From: Bradyrhizobium japonicum USDA 6
Lineage (GTDB): Bacteria > Pseudomonadota > Alphaproteobacteria > Rhizobiales > Xanthobacteraceae
Length of the DNA: 64,000 nucleotides
Direction of reading: 5' to 3'
Assembly (NCBI RefSeq): GCF_000284375.1
Contig: NC_017249.1
Span: forward strand, 1 to 64,000
Under the pieces are notes generated by a model that did no database searches, was not told the DNA's origin, and saw only the letters and a list, made by a program, of their open reading frames with translations. The translations under genes and the position numbers were made by a program. This document shows, piece by piece, positions 54,254 to 62,677 of the stretch (position 1 is its first letter; each line of letters begins with the position of its first letter).

Positions 54254-55306
54254 CTATGCCGCCAGCTCCATAAAGCGCGCGACGTCCTGCGCCGCGATCT
54301 GTACGCGGCTTGCGGCCCGAAGGGCGTCAAATCCGAGCAGGCGAAGATCCTCGTTGAAGTCGCCAAGCTGTGGCGAGATCACGATTGCCTCGATGCCGGC
54401 CTCCTGCGCCCGATCCATCAAGGTCGCCATGGCGCCGTCACCGGCAGGATCGTCGTCCCGGGCGATGTAGAGCCGGCGGAGCGTATCCGGAAGAAGGACG
54501 GCGGAGAGATGCGCTGCCGAGAGAGCTGCGACCATCGGCATGGTCGGCAGGGCGCAGCGGAGCGACAGCATCGTCTCGATGCCCTCACCGGCCGCCATGA
54601 CTTCACCAGCGACGCCAAATCGAACAGCGTGACCAAGCAGGTCGCCCATCGCCCGCTTTGGCGTGTCGATTGGCGCCTTGCCCAGCGTCGCCTCGCTGAA
54701 ACCATGCGGGTCGAGCCAGGTGCGGTGTACGCCAGCCAGCTCGCCGGACAGATCGGTGACGGCGGCGATCATCGCCGGCCAGGTCTCGGTCGGGCTGTGG
54801 TCGTCGGGCCGGTAGTAGCAACGTGGGTGAAAGCGCAGGCTTCCGGTTTCGTGCAAAGACGTAATGCCGCGATTGCGGAGATACGCTTCTATGAGTGTGC
54901 GTTCGATCGGCTGCGACATGGCAAAGAGCCGACGAGCGGCCTCCGGCGATCCTCGTGCCGCGCTGGAATTGCGGAGCCGCGGCTGATTGGGCTCGGGCTC
55001 TGGATGCGGCAAGCTGAGAAACAAGCGCGCCTCGTCGAGGACGTTCTTGAAGTCGACCAGGCGGCAACTCTCGCGAATGACATCGAGCAAATCGCCATGT
55101 TCCCCGGTGGCGGCATCGGTCCATTTGCCGGCGGCTCCCTTCGCCGACTGCTTGAGCCGCACGAACATTGAGCGGCCAGGCGTATTGCGGACGTCGCCGA
55201 CGAGCCAATAGCTACCTTCCCGTCGTCCGGCAGAGAGGTAGTGACGGCACACGGACTCAGCCTGCCGGCCGAGACGCCGTGCGAGATCGTGTGCGTTATC
55301 GGCCAT
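54254..55306 (-). CDS. Toprim/DUF7146 primase-like protein, 350 aa
   Basis: Plasmid-type primase-related protein. N-terminal zinc-less DUF7146 part (VCRHYLSAGRREGSYWLVGD, GKWTDAATGEHGDLLDVIRE) and C-terminal Toprim fold: VMAAGEGIETMLSLR with the catalytic Glu, then LYIARDDDPAGDGAMATLMD with the DxD pair. Start ATG 55306. Follows the ParB-like gene on the same strand but is separated from it by a terminator. Might make primers for the element or help ssDNA-to-dsDNA conversion after transfer; inference. Confidence 0.88.
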   Translation of the reverse strand: MADNAHDLARRLGRQAESVCRHYLSAGRREGSYWLVGDVRNTPGRSMFVRLKQSAKGAAGKWTDAATGEHGDLLDVIRESCRLVDFKNVLDEARLFLSLPHPEPEPNQPRLRNSSAARGSPEAARRLFAMSQPIERTLIEAYLRNRGITSLHETGSLRFHPRCYYRPDDHSPTETWPAMIAAVTDLSGELAGVHRTWLDPHGFSEATLGKAPIDTPKRAMGDLLGHAVRFGVAGEVMAAGEGIETMLSLRCALPTMPMVAALSAAHLSAVLLPDTLRRLYIARDDDPAGDGAMATLMDRAQEAGIEAIVISPQLGDFNEDLRLLGFDALRAASRVQIAAQDVARFMELAA

Positions 55307-55316
55307 CGTCATCCCC

Positions 55317-55348
55317 AAAAAGAAAAGGTCCGCCGTCGCCAGCGGACC
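55317..55348 (-). terminator. Rho-independent terminator after the ParB-like gene
   Basis: On the minus strand GGTCCGC, eight-base loop, GCGGACC, then TTTTCTTTTT. It lies between the ParB-like stop (55369) and the Toprim start (55306), so the Toprim gene must have its own promoter or depend on read-through. Confidence 0.8.
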
Positions 55349-55368
55349 TTGTTGTTGCTCTCGACGGC

Positions 55369-57462
55369 TTATTCGGCTGCCATAATCTGCTCACCGGCTC
55401 GCTGATTGTGGGCGGTCCGCTCTTCTTCGTCTTCCAGTTTGTTTTCGCTAGGCTGCTCTGGAGTTTCCTCGACTATAGATTCGACCGCCGGTTCGTCGCC
55501 AATGGCTCGGCCCAGCGTGCGAAGCGGTTCGGGCAGCCAGGCCGTGTCGGTGAGCAAGGTCTGCGCCTCGGCAGCCATGTCACCCTTCTTCAGATGCTCG
55601 ATCCGATCGGCGGCGCGCTGCCCTTTTGCCTCCACCACGGCCTGGAGGATTCGCGTCTTCGTCACCCGACCGAAGAAGTTGTCTACGGTCGGTTTCCACC
55701 CCGCCGCAGCCATGTCGAGATCGACAGCCCGGGCGAGACGGTCGGCGTGAGCGAGCGCACGCGGCCGCCGATTCCAGGGTTCATGCACGGCGTTGACCGA
55801 CAGGCTGACGACATGGGCAAAGAGCATCGCCTGGCTGTCGCCGTCCCACGCCTGAAGTGCGTCCCAGAGGTCGGCCGATTCCTTCGGCAAAGCCTTCGCC
55901 CAGCGCTCGTGCCGAGCGCGGATCGCCTCGGCTAAGGCGCTGTCGTTCAGGCCGAGCGCCTGGGCGCCGAAACTCACGCTCTTCAGATCCAGCTCCAGGC
56001 AGCTATCCGAGCCGTAGTGGTAGAAGGTCTTCAATGTCAGAGCATGCAGGGCCGCATGAAAGGCGACCTGCGGCTGCTCACCGAGGGCATGACGCAGGCC
56101 GAGTGTCCGATGGGTGGTGAGCTCGGTCATCAGCCGGTCGGAGATGGGCGAAAGGCCCTCGTCCTCCTCCTGCTCGGCGCCGGGCTCGACCGACACGTTG
56201 CGCTCGCCGCCTTCGTAGCTCGCGGCCTTGGCCCGTTCGGCCTCACCATCTTCTTCAGCAAGACCGGGCTCCGGCTCCGCCGACGGTTCGTCTTCGGGCC
56301 GGACGTAGCCGCGCTCAACACGAAGCTCGCCTTCAGCGCCAATGCTGACGAAGACGCCTGCGCGCACGATCTCGGCCGGGTCGAAAACAACCGGCCGGCT
56401 CTCGAGCCCCTCCAAAGCTGTTTCCAGCTCGGACAACCGTTCGTCGACCTCGTCGGGCAGTTCATCGGCGTCCGCGTGTTTCTCAGACAGCTGATCGAAC
56501 TCTGCTTGCAAGGCGTTGCGGGCCGCTTCCTCCTCGGCAGTGAGGGTGACGATCTCGCCGCGAAGTTGTCGCAGACCGAAAGCGTGGCCGTAAGCGAAAT
56601 CGGGGGCGACCTCGGTCCACTTCCAACCCTCGGCGGCAATCGTCTCGGATTCCGCCTTCAGCTTGTCGGCCACCATCTGGTCGACGAGCGCGACATCCTG
56701 CATCCAGCCGCCATCGTCGCCCTGAAACAGATCTCGCAGCACCGTGCCACCGGCGGCAGTATAGGCGTCAACCCCGATGAACAGCGCCCGCTTGTCGGAA
56801 GCGCGGACCGCGCCTTCTGTCAGCATGCGGCGGATGACGTAGGGCTGCTTGTCGTGGGACGCCTTCAGCCGCTCGAACACAACTTCCTGACGCTCGTGGT
56901 CGCCAGATACAGCGAAGGCCATGAGCTGGTCGAGCGTCATGCCGTCCTCCGCATAGACGTCGAGCAGCGTCGGCGAAACCGACGCGAGCTTGAGGCGTTG
57001 CTTGACGACGTTGACGGAGACGAAGAAGGCGGCAGCGATCTCCTCCTCCGACTGGCCCTTTTCGCGCAGCGCCAGGAATGCCCGGAACTGGTCGAGCGGA
57101 TGAAGCGGAGCGCGCTGGACGTTCTCGGCGAGCGAGTCTTCCTCAGCGATGCCGCTATCGCGGACGACGCAGGGCACCGGGGCGGTCTTGGCGAGGCGCT
57201 TCTGCTTGACGAGCAGCTCCAGCGCGCGGTAGCGCCGGCCGCCAGCCGGGATCTCGAACACGCCGGTCTCGGCGCCGACCTGGTCGACGACGGGCCGGAC
57301 ACTGAGGCCCTGCAGAAGGCCCCGGCGGGCGATGTCCTCTGCTAGCTCCTCGATCGAGACGCCGGCCTTCACGCGCCGGACGTTCGACTGACTCAGCACG
57401 AGCCTGTTGAAGGGGATATCGCGCGAGGGCGAAAGGGTGATCTTGCGAACGGTAGTCGCCAT
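55369..57462 (-). CDS. ParB/RepB/Spo0J-domain protein, large plasmid type, 697 aa
   Basis: N-terminal ParB-like nuclease/CTPase domain: SQSNVRRVKAGVSIEELAED, EIPAGGRRYRALELLVKQKR (GGRRYRAL motif), CVVRDSGIAEEDSLAENVQR; then KorB/HTH part SEEEIAAAFFVSVNVVKQRL. The rest is a long helical region with acidic low-complexity tract (about 395-440) and a C-terminal domain. Too long and not near parA to be the partition ParB; such proteins are abundant on rhizobial plasmids, with unknown role. Start ATG 57462. It has a structured leader shared with the DUF932 gene. Confidence 0.9.
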   Translation of the reverse strand: MATTVRKITLSPSRDIPFNRLVLSQSNVRRVKAGVSIEELAEDIARRGLLQGLSVRPVVDQVGAETGVFEIPAGGRRYRALELLVKQKRLAKTAPVPCVVRDSGIAEEDSLAENVQRAPLHPLDQFRAFLALREKGQSEEEIAAAFFVSVNVVKQRLKLASVSPTLLDVYAEDGMTLDQLMAFAVSGDHERQEVVFERLKASHDKQPYVIRRMLTEGAVRASDKRALFIGVDAYTAAGGTVLRDLFQGDDGGWMQDVALVDQMVADKLKAESETIAAEGWKWTEVAPDFAYGHAFGLRQLRGEIVTLTAEEEAARNALQAEFDQLSEKHADADELPDEVDERLSELETALEGLESRPVVFDPAEIVRAGVFVSIGAEGELRVERGYVRPEDEPSAEPEPGLAEEDGEAERAKAASYEGGERNVSVEPGAEQEEDEGLSPISDRLMTELTTHRTLGLRHALGEQPQVAFHAALHALTLKTFYHYGSDSCLELDLKSVSFGAQALGLNDSALAEAIRARHERWAKALPKESADLWDALQAWDGDSQAMLFAHVVSLSVNAVHEPWNRRPRALAHADRLARAVDLDMAAAGWKPTVDNFFGRVTKTRILQAVVEAKGQRAADRIEHLKKGDMAAEAQTLLTDTAWLPEPLRTLGRAIGDEPAVESIVEETPEQPSENKLEDEEERTAHNQRAGEQIMAAE

Positions 57463-57556
57463 GGGATGATACTCCGCGACGGGCGCCGAGAGCCTCTCTC
57501 TCGACATCAACTCGTCACGAAGCGCAGCGCCGCCCTCTCACTTTGGAGGGCGGCGT
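57463..57556 (-). promoter_or_regulatory. Two-hairpin leader, copy A (before ParB-like gene)
   Basis: Plus-strand coordinates: GACGGG (57478) pairs with CTCGTC (57511-57516); inside it CGAGAG-CCTCT-CTCTCG (57487-57503). A second stem GCCGCCCTC / GAGGGCGGC is at 57529-57554. The start codon follows the first hairpin by 15 bases, so it can cover the ribosome site. The layout repeats before DUF932 with compensatory changes. Confidence 0.65.
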
Positions 57557-57634
57557 CGCAAAGCCAACGAACAGGAAAGACGGAAAGCCTCGGAACCGGA
57601 AAAGCACCGTTCCGTATCTCCGGTTGTCCGGGAA
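57557..57634. other. Short spacer
   Basis: Spacer between the leader of the ParB-like gene and the DUF932 stop; no gene. Confidence 0.3.
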
Positions 57635-58831
57635 TCAGGCCGCGCGGTCGAGCAGCTTCTTCGCCCGTGCCTCCATGTCGAGTCGTGCGTCCTGATGAGT
57701 CTTGTCGCGCGCGACGGCTGTGATGCCCTGGACGAAATCAAACACGCTCTCGGGCTTCCGGCCTTCCTCGGACAGAACTGTGTCGATGATCTTCGCCGTC
57801 TCGGTCTTGGAGAAGCCGCCCTTGCGCAGAAACTCGCTGCGGTCCTCGTCGGTCCGGGCGACGATCCGCTCCCGCGCCGATTTGATGCCGTTGACGAAGG
57901 GCATCGGCGAAGAGTTCGCGAAGCGTGTCAGCGCCGGCGCCGCCTCATGGGCGAAGCGCGTCGCGGCGTATTTCGAATGGCGGATGGTGATCTCCTCGAA
58001 ATCCTGAACACCCCACAAATTCCGATTCTGACAGACGGCGCGAAGATAGAAGCTCGCTATGCCGAGCGTCTTCGCGCCCACCTCGGAATTCCAGCAGTAG
58101 AAGCCGCGGAAGTAGAGGTCCGGCAAGCCGTCGGGCAGCCGGCCGGCCTCGATCGGATTGAGGTCGTCGACCAGAAACAGGAAGACATCGCGATCGGAGG
58201 CGTAGAGCGTCGTCGTATCCTGGGTGATGTCGACGCGCGGGTTGTAAACGCCAGTCGACCAATCAAGCACGCCTGGGACCTTCCAGCGCGTGTCACCCGT
58301 GCCATTGCCGGCGATGCGCTGAACAGCTGCCACGAGTTCGTGGTCAAATATACGCCCATATTCCGGACCCGTCGCGGCGCGAAGCTCGAGGCGACTGCCC
58401 TGCACCTCAAGCGTTTTTATCTGCTCGGCTCGATGAAAGCTGAGGCCGAACTGCAGGTTGATGCCAGCGAGCGGTGCCGGAAGCTGACGGAGGTAAGCCG
58501 CCGGCGCTCCGACCAAGCTGGCAAGTTGACCGAAGCTCCAATGAGTCGGCGCGATCGGCGCGTCGCAACCGGGTAGCATCAGCGTCAGGCGCTCGGCATC
58601 GTCGCGGTTGGCCTCCACTCGGATCGCGGTGCTCTCGACCGTTCGGGTCCGGCTGCGCTCGCTCCGGCTGCGCACGGCGGAGTAGAGATCCGACAAGGAC
58701 AGATAGCGTTCGTCCGCCGGCCGCGAGAACCATTCGGATGAAACGCGGCCGATGCGCTCGCCGCGACTCACATCCACCTTGTAGCCGCCGGCGCAGTCGT
58801 GGGCAGCGATCAAAACTTCTGCTTGGGTCAT
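57635..58831 (-). CDS. DUF932 domain protein, 398 aa
   Basis: Plasmid/phage-type protein of unknown function. Features: SSEWFSRPADERYLSLSDLY, APIAPTHWSFGQLASLVGAP, YGRIFDHELVAAVQRIAGNG, then TTLYASDRDVFLFLVDD and RGFYCWNSEVGAKTLGIASF with AVCQNRNLWGVQDFEEI, the core DUF932 motifs. Start ATG 58831. Preceded by the second copy of the two-hairpin leader. Typically adjacent to the ParB-like gene, as here. Confidence 0.9.
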   Translation of the reverse strand: MTQAEVLIAAHDCAGGYKVDVSRGERIGRVSSEWFSRPADERYLSLSDLYSAVRSRSERSRTRTVESTAIRVEANRDDAERLTLMLPGCDAPIAPTHWSFGQLASLVGAPAAYLRQLPAPLAGINLQFGLSFHRAEQIKTLEVQGSRLELRAATGPEYGRIFDHELVAAVQRIAGNGTGDTRWKVPGVLDWSTGVYNPRVDITQDTTTLYASDRDVFLFLVDDLNPIEAGRLPDGLPDLYFRGFYCWNSEVGAKTLGIASFYLRAVCQNRNLWGVQDFEEITIRHSKYAATRFAHEAAPALTRFANSSPMPFVNGIKSARERIVARTDEDRSEFLRKGGFSKTETAKIIDTVLSEEGRKPESVFDFVQGITAVARDKTHQDARLDMEARAKKLLDRAA

Positions 58832-58925
58832 GGGACAATCTCCATGACGGGCGCCGGAGGCCTCTCCTCCGATCATCAACCCGTCACGGCGAAGCCGATC
58901 CGTCCTCTCACTCTAATGGGGGCGT
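58832..58925 (-). promoter_or_regulatory. Two-hairpin leader, copy B (before DUF932)
   Basis: GACGGG (58846-58851) pairs with CCCGTC (58880-58885); inner stem CGGAGG-CCTCT-CCTCCG (58855-58871) has the same loop as copy A but three changed pairs, all compensated. A weaker second stem CGTCC / GGGCG lies at 58901-58924 with the shared CTCTCACT motif. Confidence 0.65.
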
Positions 58926-59213
58926 TGCGGGGTCTCCCCGCAGAAGGGGGTGCGTCGGCGACCGCGGCGCCGACCAGGGGGAAGGCTTTCCCCTCAAAGG
59001 CGCACCGCCGGAATTCGCCATATCATCGGAGCAACAGGCTGCGTAACCCGATGGACCAGCTCGGAAAGTTAGTGCGCGCGCAAACAAGGGGAACTGAACA
59101 TCGGAGCCAACTGGCGGGTGCTTTCGCCATTTTCATACGACAGCTTGACTTGACGTCCCACACACCGGCAGAACGATCCTCCACAGACCACAACGTCAGC
59201 GATTGAAACGAAA
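58926..59213. other. No gene seen
   Basis: Spacer between the DUF932 leader and the HATPase remnant; nothing recognised. Confidence 0.3.
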
Positions 59214-59530
59214 ATGACGTTCGATATCAGGGGCAGCATCAAGAATACGAAGATCAGCTCGAACCTGTATGTCGTTTTTGAGGAACCGATCTCAAATGCG
59301 ACCGACTCATTCCTTATCCGCAAGCACGAAGACGCCTCTGAAACGGACATGCTGGTTGAAATCGACGTCTAATTTATTCGAGCTGACATGCTCGACGACC
59401 GAGAGTCCATGATCGTTTCCTGCAAAGACAACGGATACGGGTTGGGAGACGATCAGCTCAAGGCATTTCTAACCAAAGACACTTCCTACAAGGACGACCT
59501 TCCGATCTTCGCGATTGGTCAGTGTACCTG
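59214..59530 (+). pseudogene. GHKL (HATPase) domain fragment with in-frame stop
   Basis: From ATG 59214 the frame reads MTFDIRGSIKNTKISSNLYV, VFEEPISNATDSFLIRKHED (N-box with E, N and D kept) and TDMLVEIDV, then TAA, then FIRADMLDDRESMIVSCKDN with GYGLGDDQLKAFLTKDTSYK (G1 box). So the N-terminal ATP-binding part of a GHKL protein is interrupted by a stop near 59370 and loses its sequence near 59525. Standalone GHKL proteins of this type occur in defence loci. Confidence 0.65.
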
Positions 59531-59733
59531 CGGCCGAGAGCCGCAAGTATTTTTGCTACGCTCCGTTACGCTATCTTGCGGCTATCAACGCAGGCTGACG
59601 CGTTAACTCGCTCGCGTTTGACGCGAGCTATGCGGGGTCATCGAGAATATCGTTTTCTTCCGTCATTCTGGGTGCCAACATCTCAGTCATCTCGACCGTG
59701 ACGTTTCGTGCGGCGGAGTGATGGAGAAGACGA

Positions 59734-59949
59734 ATGACGGAGTCCAAATTCCTGACACCGGAGGAAGTGTCTGCACGATACCGTGGCGAGGTCTCCGTGG
59801 GTACGCTGCGGAATTGGCGCGCAATGCGAACTGGGCCTGCATACATCAAGATCGGCAAAGCCGTCTTATACCCGGTGGACGAGCTTGACGCATGGGATCG
59901 GGGAAATCTGGTGATTTGTAGTGCGTCGAAAGAACTGAACGTGAGCTAG
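59734..59949 (+). CDS. Excisionase/AlpA-like HTH protein, 71 aa
   Basis: MerR-type small HTH: FLTPEEVSARYRGEVSVGTL then RNWRAMRTGPAYIKIGKAVL and YPVDELDAW, the HTH_17 pattern. Start ATG 59734 after GGAGAAG. Could be a recombination directionality factor or a regulator; nothing in the window identifies the partner integrase. Intact. Confidence 0.82.
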   Translation: MTESKFLTPEEVSARYRGEVSVGTLRNWRAMRTGPAYIKIGKAVLYPVDELDAWDRGNLVICSASKELNVS

Positions 59950-60215
59950 CTTGAGAAAACAAAATCGCGCTCTAATATGATGACTCAATCCGCTGGCACG
60001 CTCGAGACAACGACTCGGTTGCTGTGCTCGGAATGATAGGGAGCTAAAATCGCGAACCGCGCTGCGTTTCCCCTGTTCAGCGGTGCACCGTCAGACCACC
60101 GCTTTCATCATAAGTCGGCTCAACACTGACGCCATGTCCTCGCGGCACTCCGTCCGTGACCAAATACTCAGCGCAGAGAAGGCGACGTTGAGTTGAGCGC
60201 TCCGAACCGGTCGGT

Positions 60216-61622
60216 TCAGGCAATCAGCCGTGTCCGATAGGCCTCAAGCCGCGCCAGTCGATCCTGCAGATACGTGCGATATTGGATCAGAAGATCATCT
60301 GGACTGGCGAACTCGCCAAGCACCCTTTCCGTCTCTGCCATCGCCTGATCGATGGTGAGGCAGCCCGAACCGTCGCCTGTCATCTGATCGGTCAAGTAGC
60401 GCTCGACCTCCAATCGAGTAGGTTCGGGGAGAACCGAGCGCGCTTCGAAATAGATCAACCGGAGCCCGAACCAGCGCAGTCGCTCGTCCTCCATGCCCTG
60501 GACGATCGCGAGGCGGTCCTCCCATCGCGCATCGTGGAACGCGGCAATGCGTGCCTCATCAGCAGGACCGGGAAAGCCGCTATAGATGCGCTCTTCGAGG
60601 TGCGGAGATAATGCGTAGGGCTCGCGCGCAGCCATGTAAGCAGCCACAAGCCGCGCGCACAGACCAGTGTCCGCCTTCATGAGACAGGCCCGGTCTCCGG
60701 TGGCGCCCATCGAACCGCCATCCAGCATATGCTCGGGAGCGTCGTAGAACGCCGTCAGCGTGGGCGCGGCATTGATCCTGAAGCGACGAATCGGACTTGG
60801 CTTCTGCGTCCGATGAACTTGCAGTTCGAGATCGCTCATCGCGGCAAGCCGGCCCATGTCTTCGTTGAGACTCAAGCAAAGCCGGCCATTGGCCTGATCG
60901 GGATCCCTGCCGATGCAGACGACCGACGTATGATAAGCTTGGCCGCCGAAAAACTCGGTCAACACGAAGCCGTCTTCGACCTCAATGAAATCCGCGACGG
61001 TCGCTTTGTTCGAGAAGCGCACGAAGCGCTGCCACAACTCCGGAGACCTTCGATAGACCAATCGGCTCAGTTCGAGCGTCGCAAGCACATCGGACATCGC
61101 GTCGTGTGCCCGAGCATGTGCGACGCCATTTGCCGCCGCCAACTGTTGCAAGCGAAATGTCCGCCGCCCTTCTTCGCTGACCGGCACAACTAGTTGCGCA
61201 GGCGACACGGCATCGGCGGCCATCACCAGACTGAGCGCATCGGCGCGGCAGTTTCGATGATTACTTGTCAGATATGCCGGATATAGGCACTGGAAGAGGG
61301 CGTGGCGCAGCATCTCCTCGTCGAAGCGGATGGAGTTGAAGCCGACGAAAACCGCAGGGCTCCAGGAAATCAAGGTCCGGCGAATATCTCCTACCATGGT
61401 GTAGTGCGACGGCAGGCTGGAATCAGTCAACGACTCGATCGGCAATCCGTTCGTCCGAAGCGCCGAAGGATGGGGAAGCACATGTGGCTGAAGGCGCGAG
61501 CGCGTCTCGAACCGAGCCACCTCGTTCAGGTTTTCATCGGTGCGAACAGCGGCGAAGTGGAGAATCTGATCGAAGCCACGCTTAAGCCCCGTCGTCTCGG
61601 TGTCGAAAAAGACGAAGCTCAT
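60216..61622 (-). CDS. DEDDh 3'-5' exonuclease, SbcB (ExoI)-like, 468 aa
   Basis: Degrades single-stranded DNA from the 3' end in the founding E. coli enzyme. ExoI motif FDTETTG with D7 and E9, Exo II FNSIRFDEEML with D101, Exo III ARAHDAMSD with H173 and D178. The C-terminal part carries the SH3-like and helical region of ExoI (GRLAAMSDLELQVHRTQKPS, YEARSVL-type end). 468 residues is close to ExoI. It is the last gene of a minus-strand operon with the ImmA/IrrE protease (7-base gap) and XRE regulator. The combination suggests a DNA-damage or phage-response role. Confidence 0.88.
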   Translation of the reverse strand: MSFVFFDTETTGLKRGFDQILHFAAVRTDENLNEVARFETRSRLQPHVLPHPSALRTNGLPIESLTDSSLPSHYTMVGDIRRTLISWSPAVFVGFNSIRFDEEMLRHALFQCLYPAYLTSNHRNCRADALSLVMAADAVSPAQLVVPVSEEGRRTFRLQQLAAANGVAHARAHDAMSDVLATLELSRLVYRRSPELWQRFVRFSNKATVADFIEVEDGFVLTEFFGGQAYHTSVVCIGRDPDQANGRLCLSLNEDMGRLAAMSDLELQVHRTQKPSPIRRFRINAAPTLTAFYDAPEHMLDGGSMGATGDRACLMKADTGLCARLVAAYMAAREPYALSPHLEERIYSGFPGPADEARIAAFHDARWEDRLAIVQGMEDERLRWFGLRLIYFEARSVLPEPTRLEVERYLTDQMTGDGSGCLTIDQAMAETERVLGEFASPDDLLIQYRTYLQDRLARLEAYRTRLIA

Positions 61623-61629
61623 GGGTGTG

Positions 61630-62151
61630 CTACCAACGAGTCAACCGGAAACGCATCGCCGCCGGGCTTACCCTAAACCGGCGCGCGAGACCCTCAATCG
61701 CTGCCTCGTCCTCGAGATCCACACCACCGCCTTCCAAGACGGCGGCTAAGAGGTCGCCGGGGATCAACAGCTCTGAGGCGAAGGCGTTGGCTTCGATCTC
61801 TATCGGTTCGGTTCCGAGCGCTGAGATATCATCTCGGAAGAGAACGCGTATCCCCTTGTCGACGTGAACGGCTTGTCTGATGTCTTCGTCGTGCAGCACA
61901 TGATGGGCGAGTTCATGGGCGGCGGAAAAACGCTGGCGGTTGGGATGATGTAGCGCATTGACGCCGATGATGCCGATGCCGTCCTTGATATAGGCCATGC
62001 CCGAAAGATCCTCCTCCAGCGGTGCGTACTGAAGGACGATCTTGCGCGATTTAATGATGCGTTCGACAGGGACGGGCGGCGCTGAAACGCCGAACTCCCG
62101 AAGGATCGAGCGCGCAGCTTCGCGCGCTCGACCTGGATCAGCGTCCCTCAC
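61630..62151 (-). CDS. ImmA/IrrE-family metallopeptidase, 173 aa
   Basis: Zinc protease that cleaves a partner HTH repressor. HELAHH at residues 79-84, with third ligand Glu in EIEANAFASELLIP (E120). Preceded by YIKDGIGIIGVNALHHPNRQ, the usual beta-hairpin. The start overlaps the XRE stop in ATGA, so the two proteins are made together, as in ImmA/ImmR and CapP/CapH pairs. The C-terminus has a winged-helix-like tail (LARRFRVSPAAMRFRL). Small form, with no sensing domain visible. Confidence 0.92.
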   Translation of the reverse strand: MRDADPGRAREAARSILREFGVSAPPVPVERIIKSRKIVLQYAPLEEDLSGMAYIKDGIGIIGVNALHHPNRQRFSAAHELAHHVLHDEDIRQAVHVDKGIRVLFRDDISALGTEPIEIEANAFASELLIPGDLLAAVLEGGGVDLEDEAAIEGLARRFRVSPAAMRFRLTRW

Positions 62152-62543
62152 GATCCGACCTTAGAGCCGCGGCGTGGCGCGAGCGCGCTGCTGATCAAAT
62201 CAGCGACCTGGGCGCCCGCGTTCTCGGACAGCGACTCCTTCGAAAGCTTCTCATTGACCAGCGTCATCTTCAATTCCTCCCCGATGGACTTATGCGGCAT
62301 TGGCGGCAGCAGGTCGGCGACCTTCGCGAAATCAAGCGCGGTGGCGAGGGCATAGACATGGTGCAGCAATATGTTCTGCCGGCCGCTCTCGATGTTGGCG
62401 ATCGACGCGCGAGACATCTTAACTTTGCTCGCCAACTGGGCCTGGGTCAGCGAAAGAGCCTTGCGCCGCGTCGAGACCGCGTTGCCGAACGCTATATAGA
62501 CCGGATTGCCCGCCATCGCCGATGTTTGCGCTGCTTCGGGCAT
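62148..62543 (-). CDS. XRE-family regulator paired with the protease, 131 aa
   Basis: Cro/C1-type HTH in the N-terminal half (GNAVSTRRKALSLTQAQLAS, KVKMSRASIANIESGRQNIL). The C-terminal region is helical and then disordered, where ImmA/IrrE-type proteases usually cut. Start ATG 62543 or the in-frame ATG nine codons later. It lies back-to-back with the DUF2188/nucleotidyltransferase genes, the position of a CapH-type repressor controlling a divergent defence operon. Candidate operator repeats lie in the intergenic space. Confidence 0.9.
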   Translation of the reverse strand: MPEAAQTSAMAGNPVYIAFGNAVSTRRKALSLTQAQLASKVKMSRASIANIESGRQNILLHHVYALATALDFAKVADLLPPMPHKSIGEELKMTLVNEKLSKESLSENAGAQVADLISSALAPRRGSKVGS

Positions 62544-62567
62544 AATGTCAATCCCGCAAACATTATG
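62541..62567. promoter_or_regulatory. Candidate operator in the divergent region
   Basis: CATAATG (62541-62547) and its inverse CATTATG (62561-62567), 13 bases apart, overlap the XRE start. A TTGACA box at 62601-62606 could be the -35 of a plus-strand promoter; the -10 is not obvious. Confidence 0.4.
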
Positions 62568-62677
62568 TGCTTATTACAAACTTACTAGTGTGATCATTAC
62601 TTGACATATTGGCCAATCTCAGGAATCCATATCCCGCCGGAGAGCGCGACGCTCACCGACGAGGCGAAGGAACCGAG

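Noticed and set aside
54167..55171. 334-codon plus-strand frame opposite the Toprim gene
   Set aside because: Shadow; the minus-strand Toprim motifs decide.
56017..57345. 442-codon plus-strand frame opposite the ParB-like gene
   Set aside because: Antisense shadow of the ParB-like coding region.
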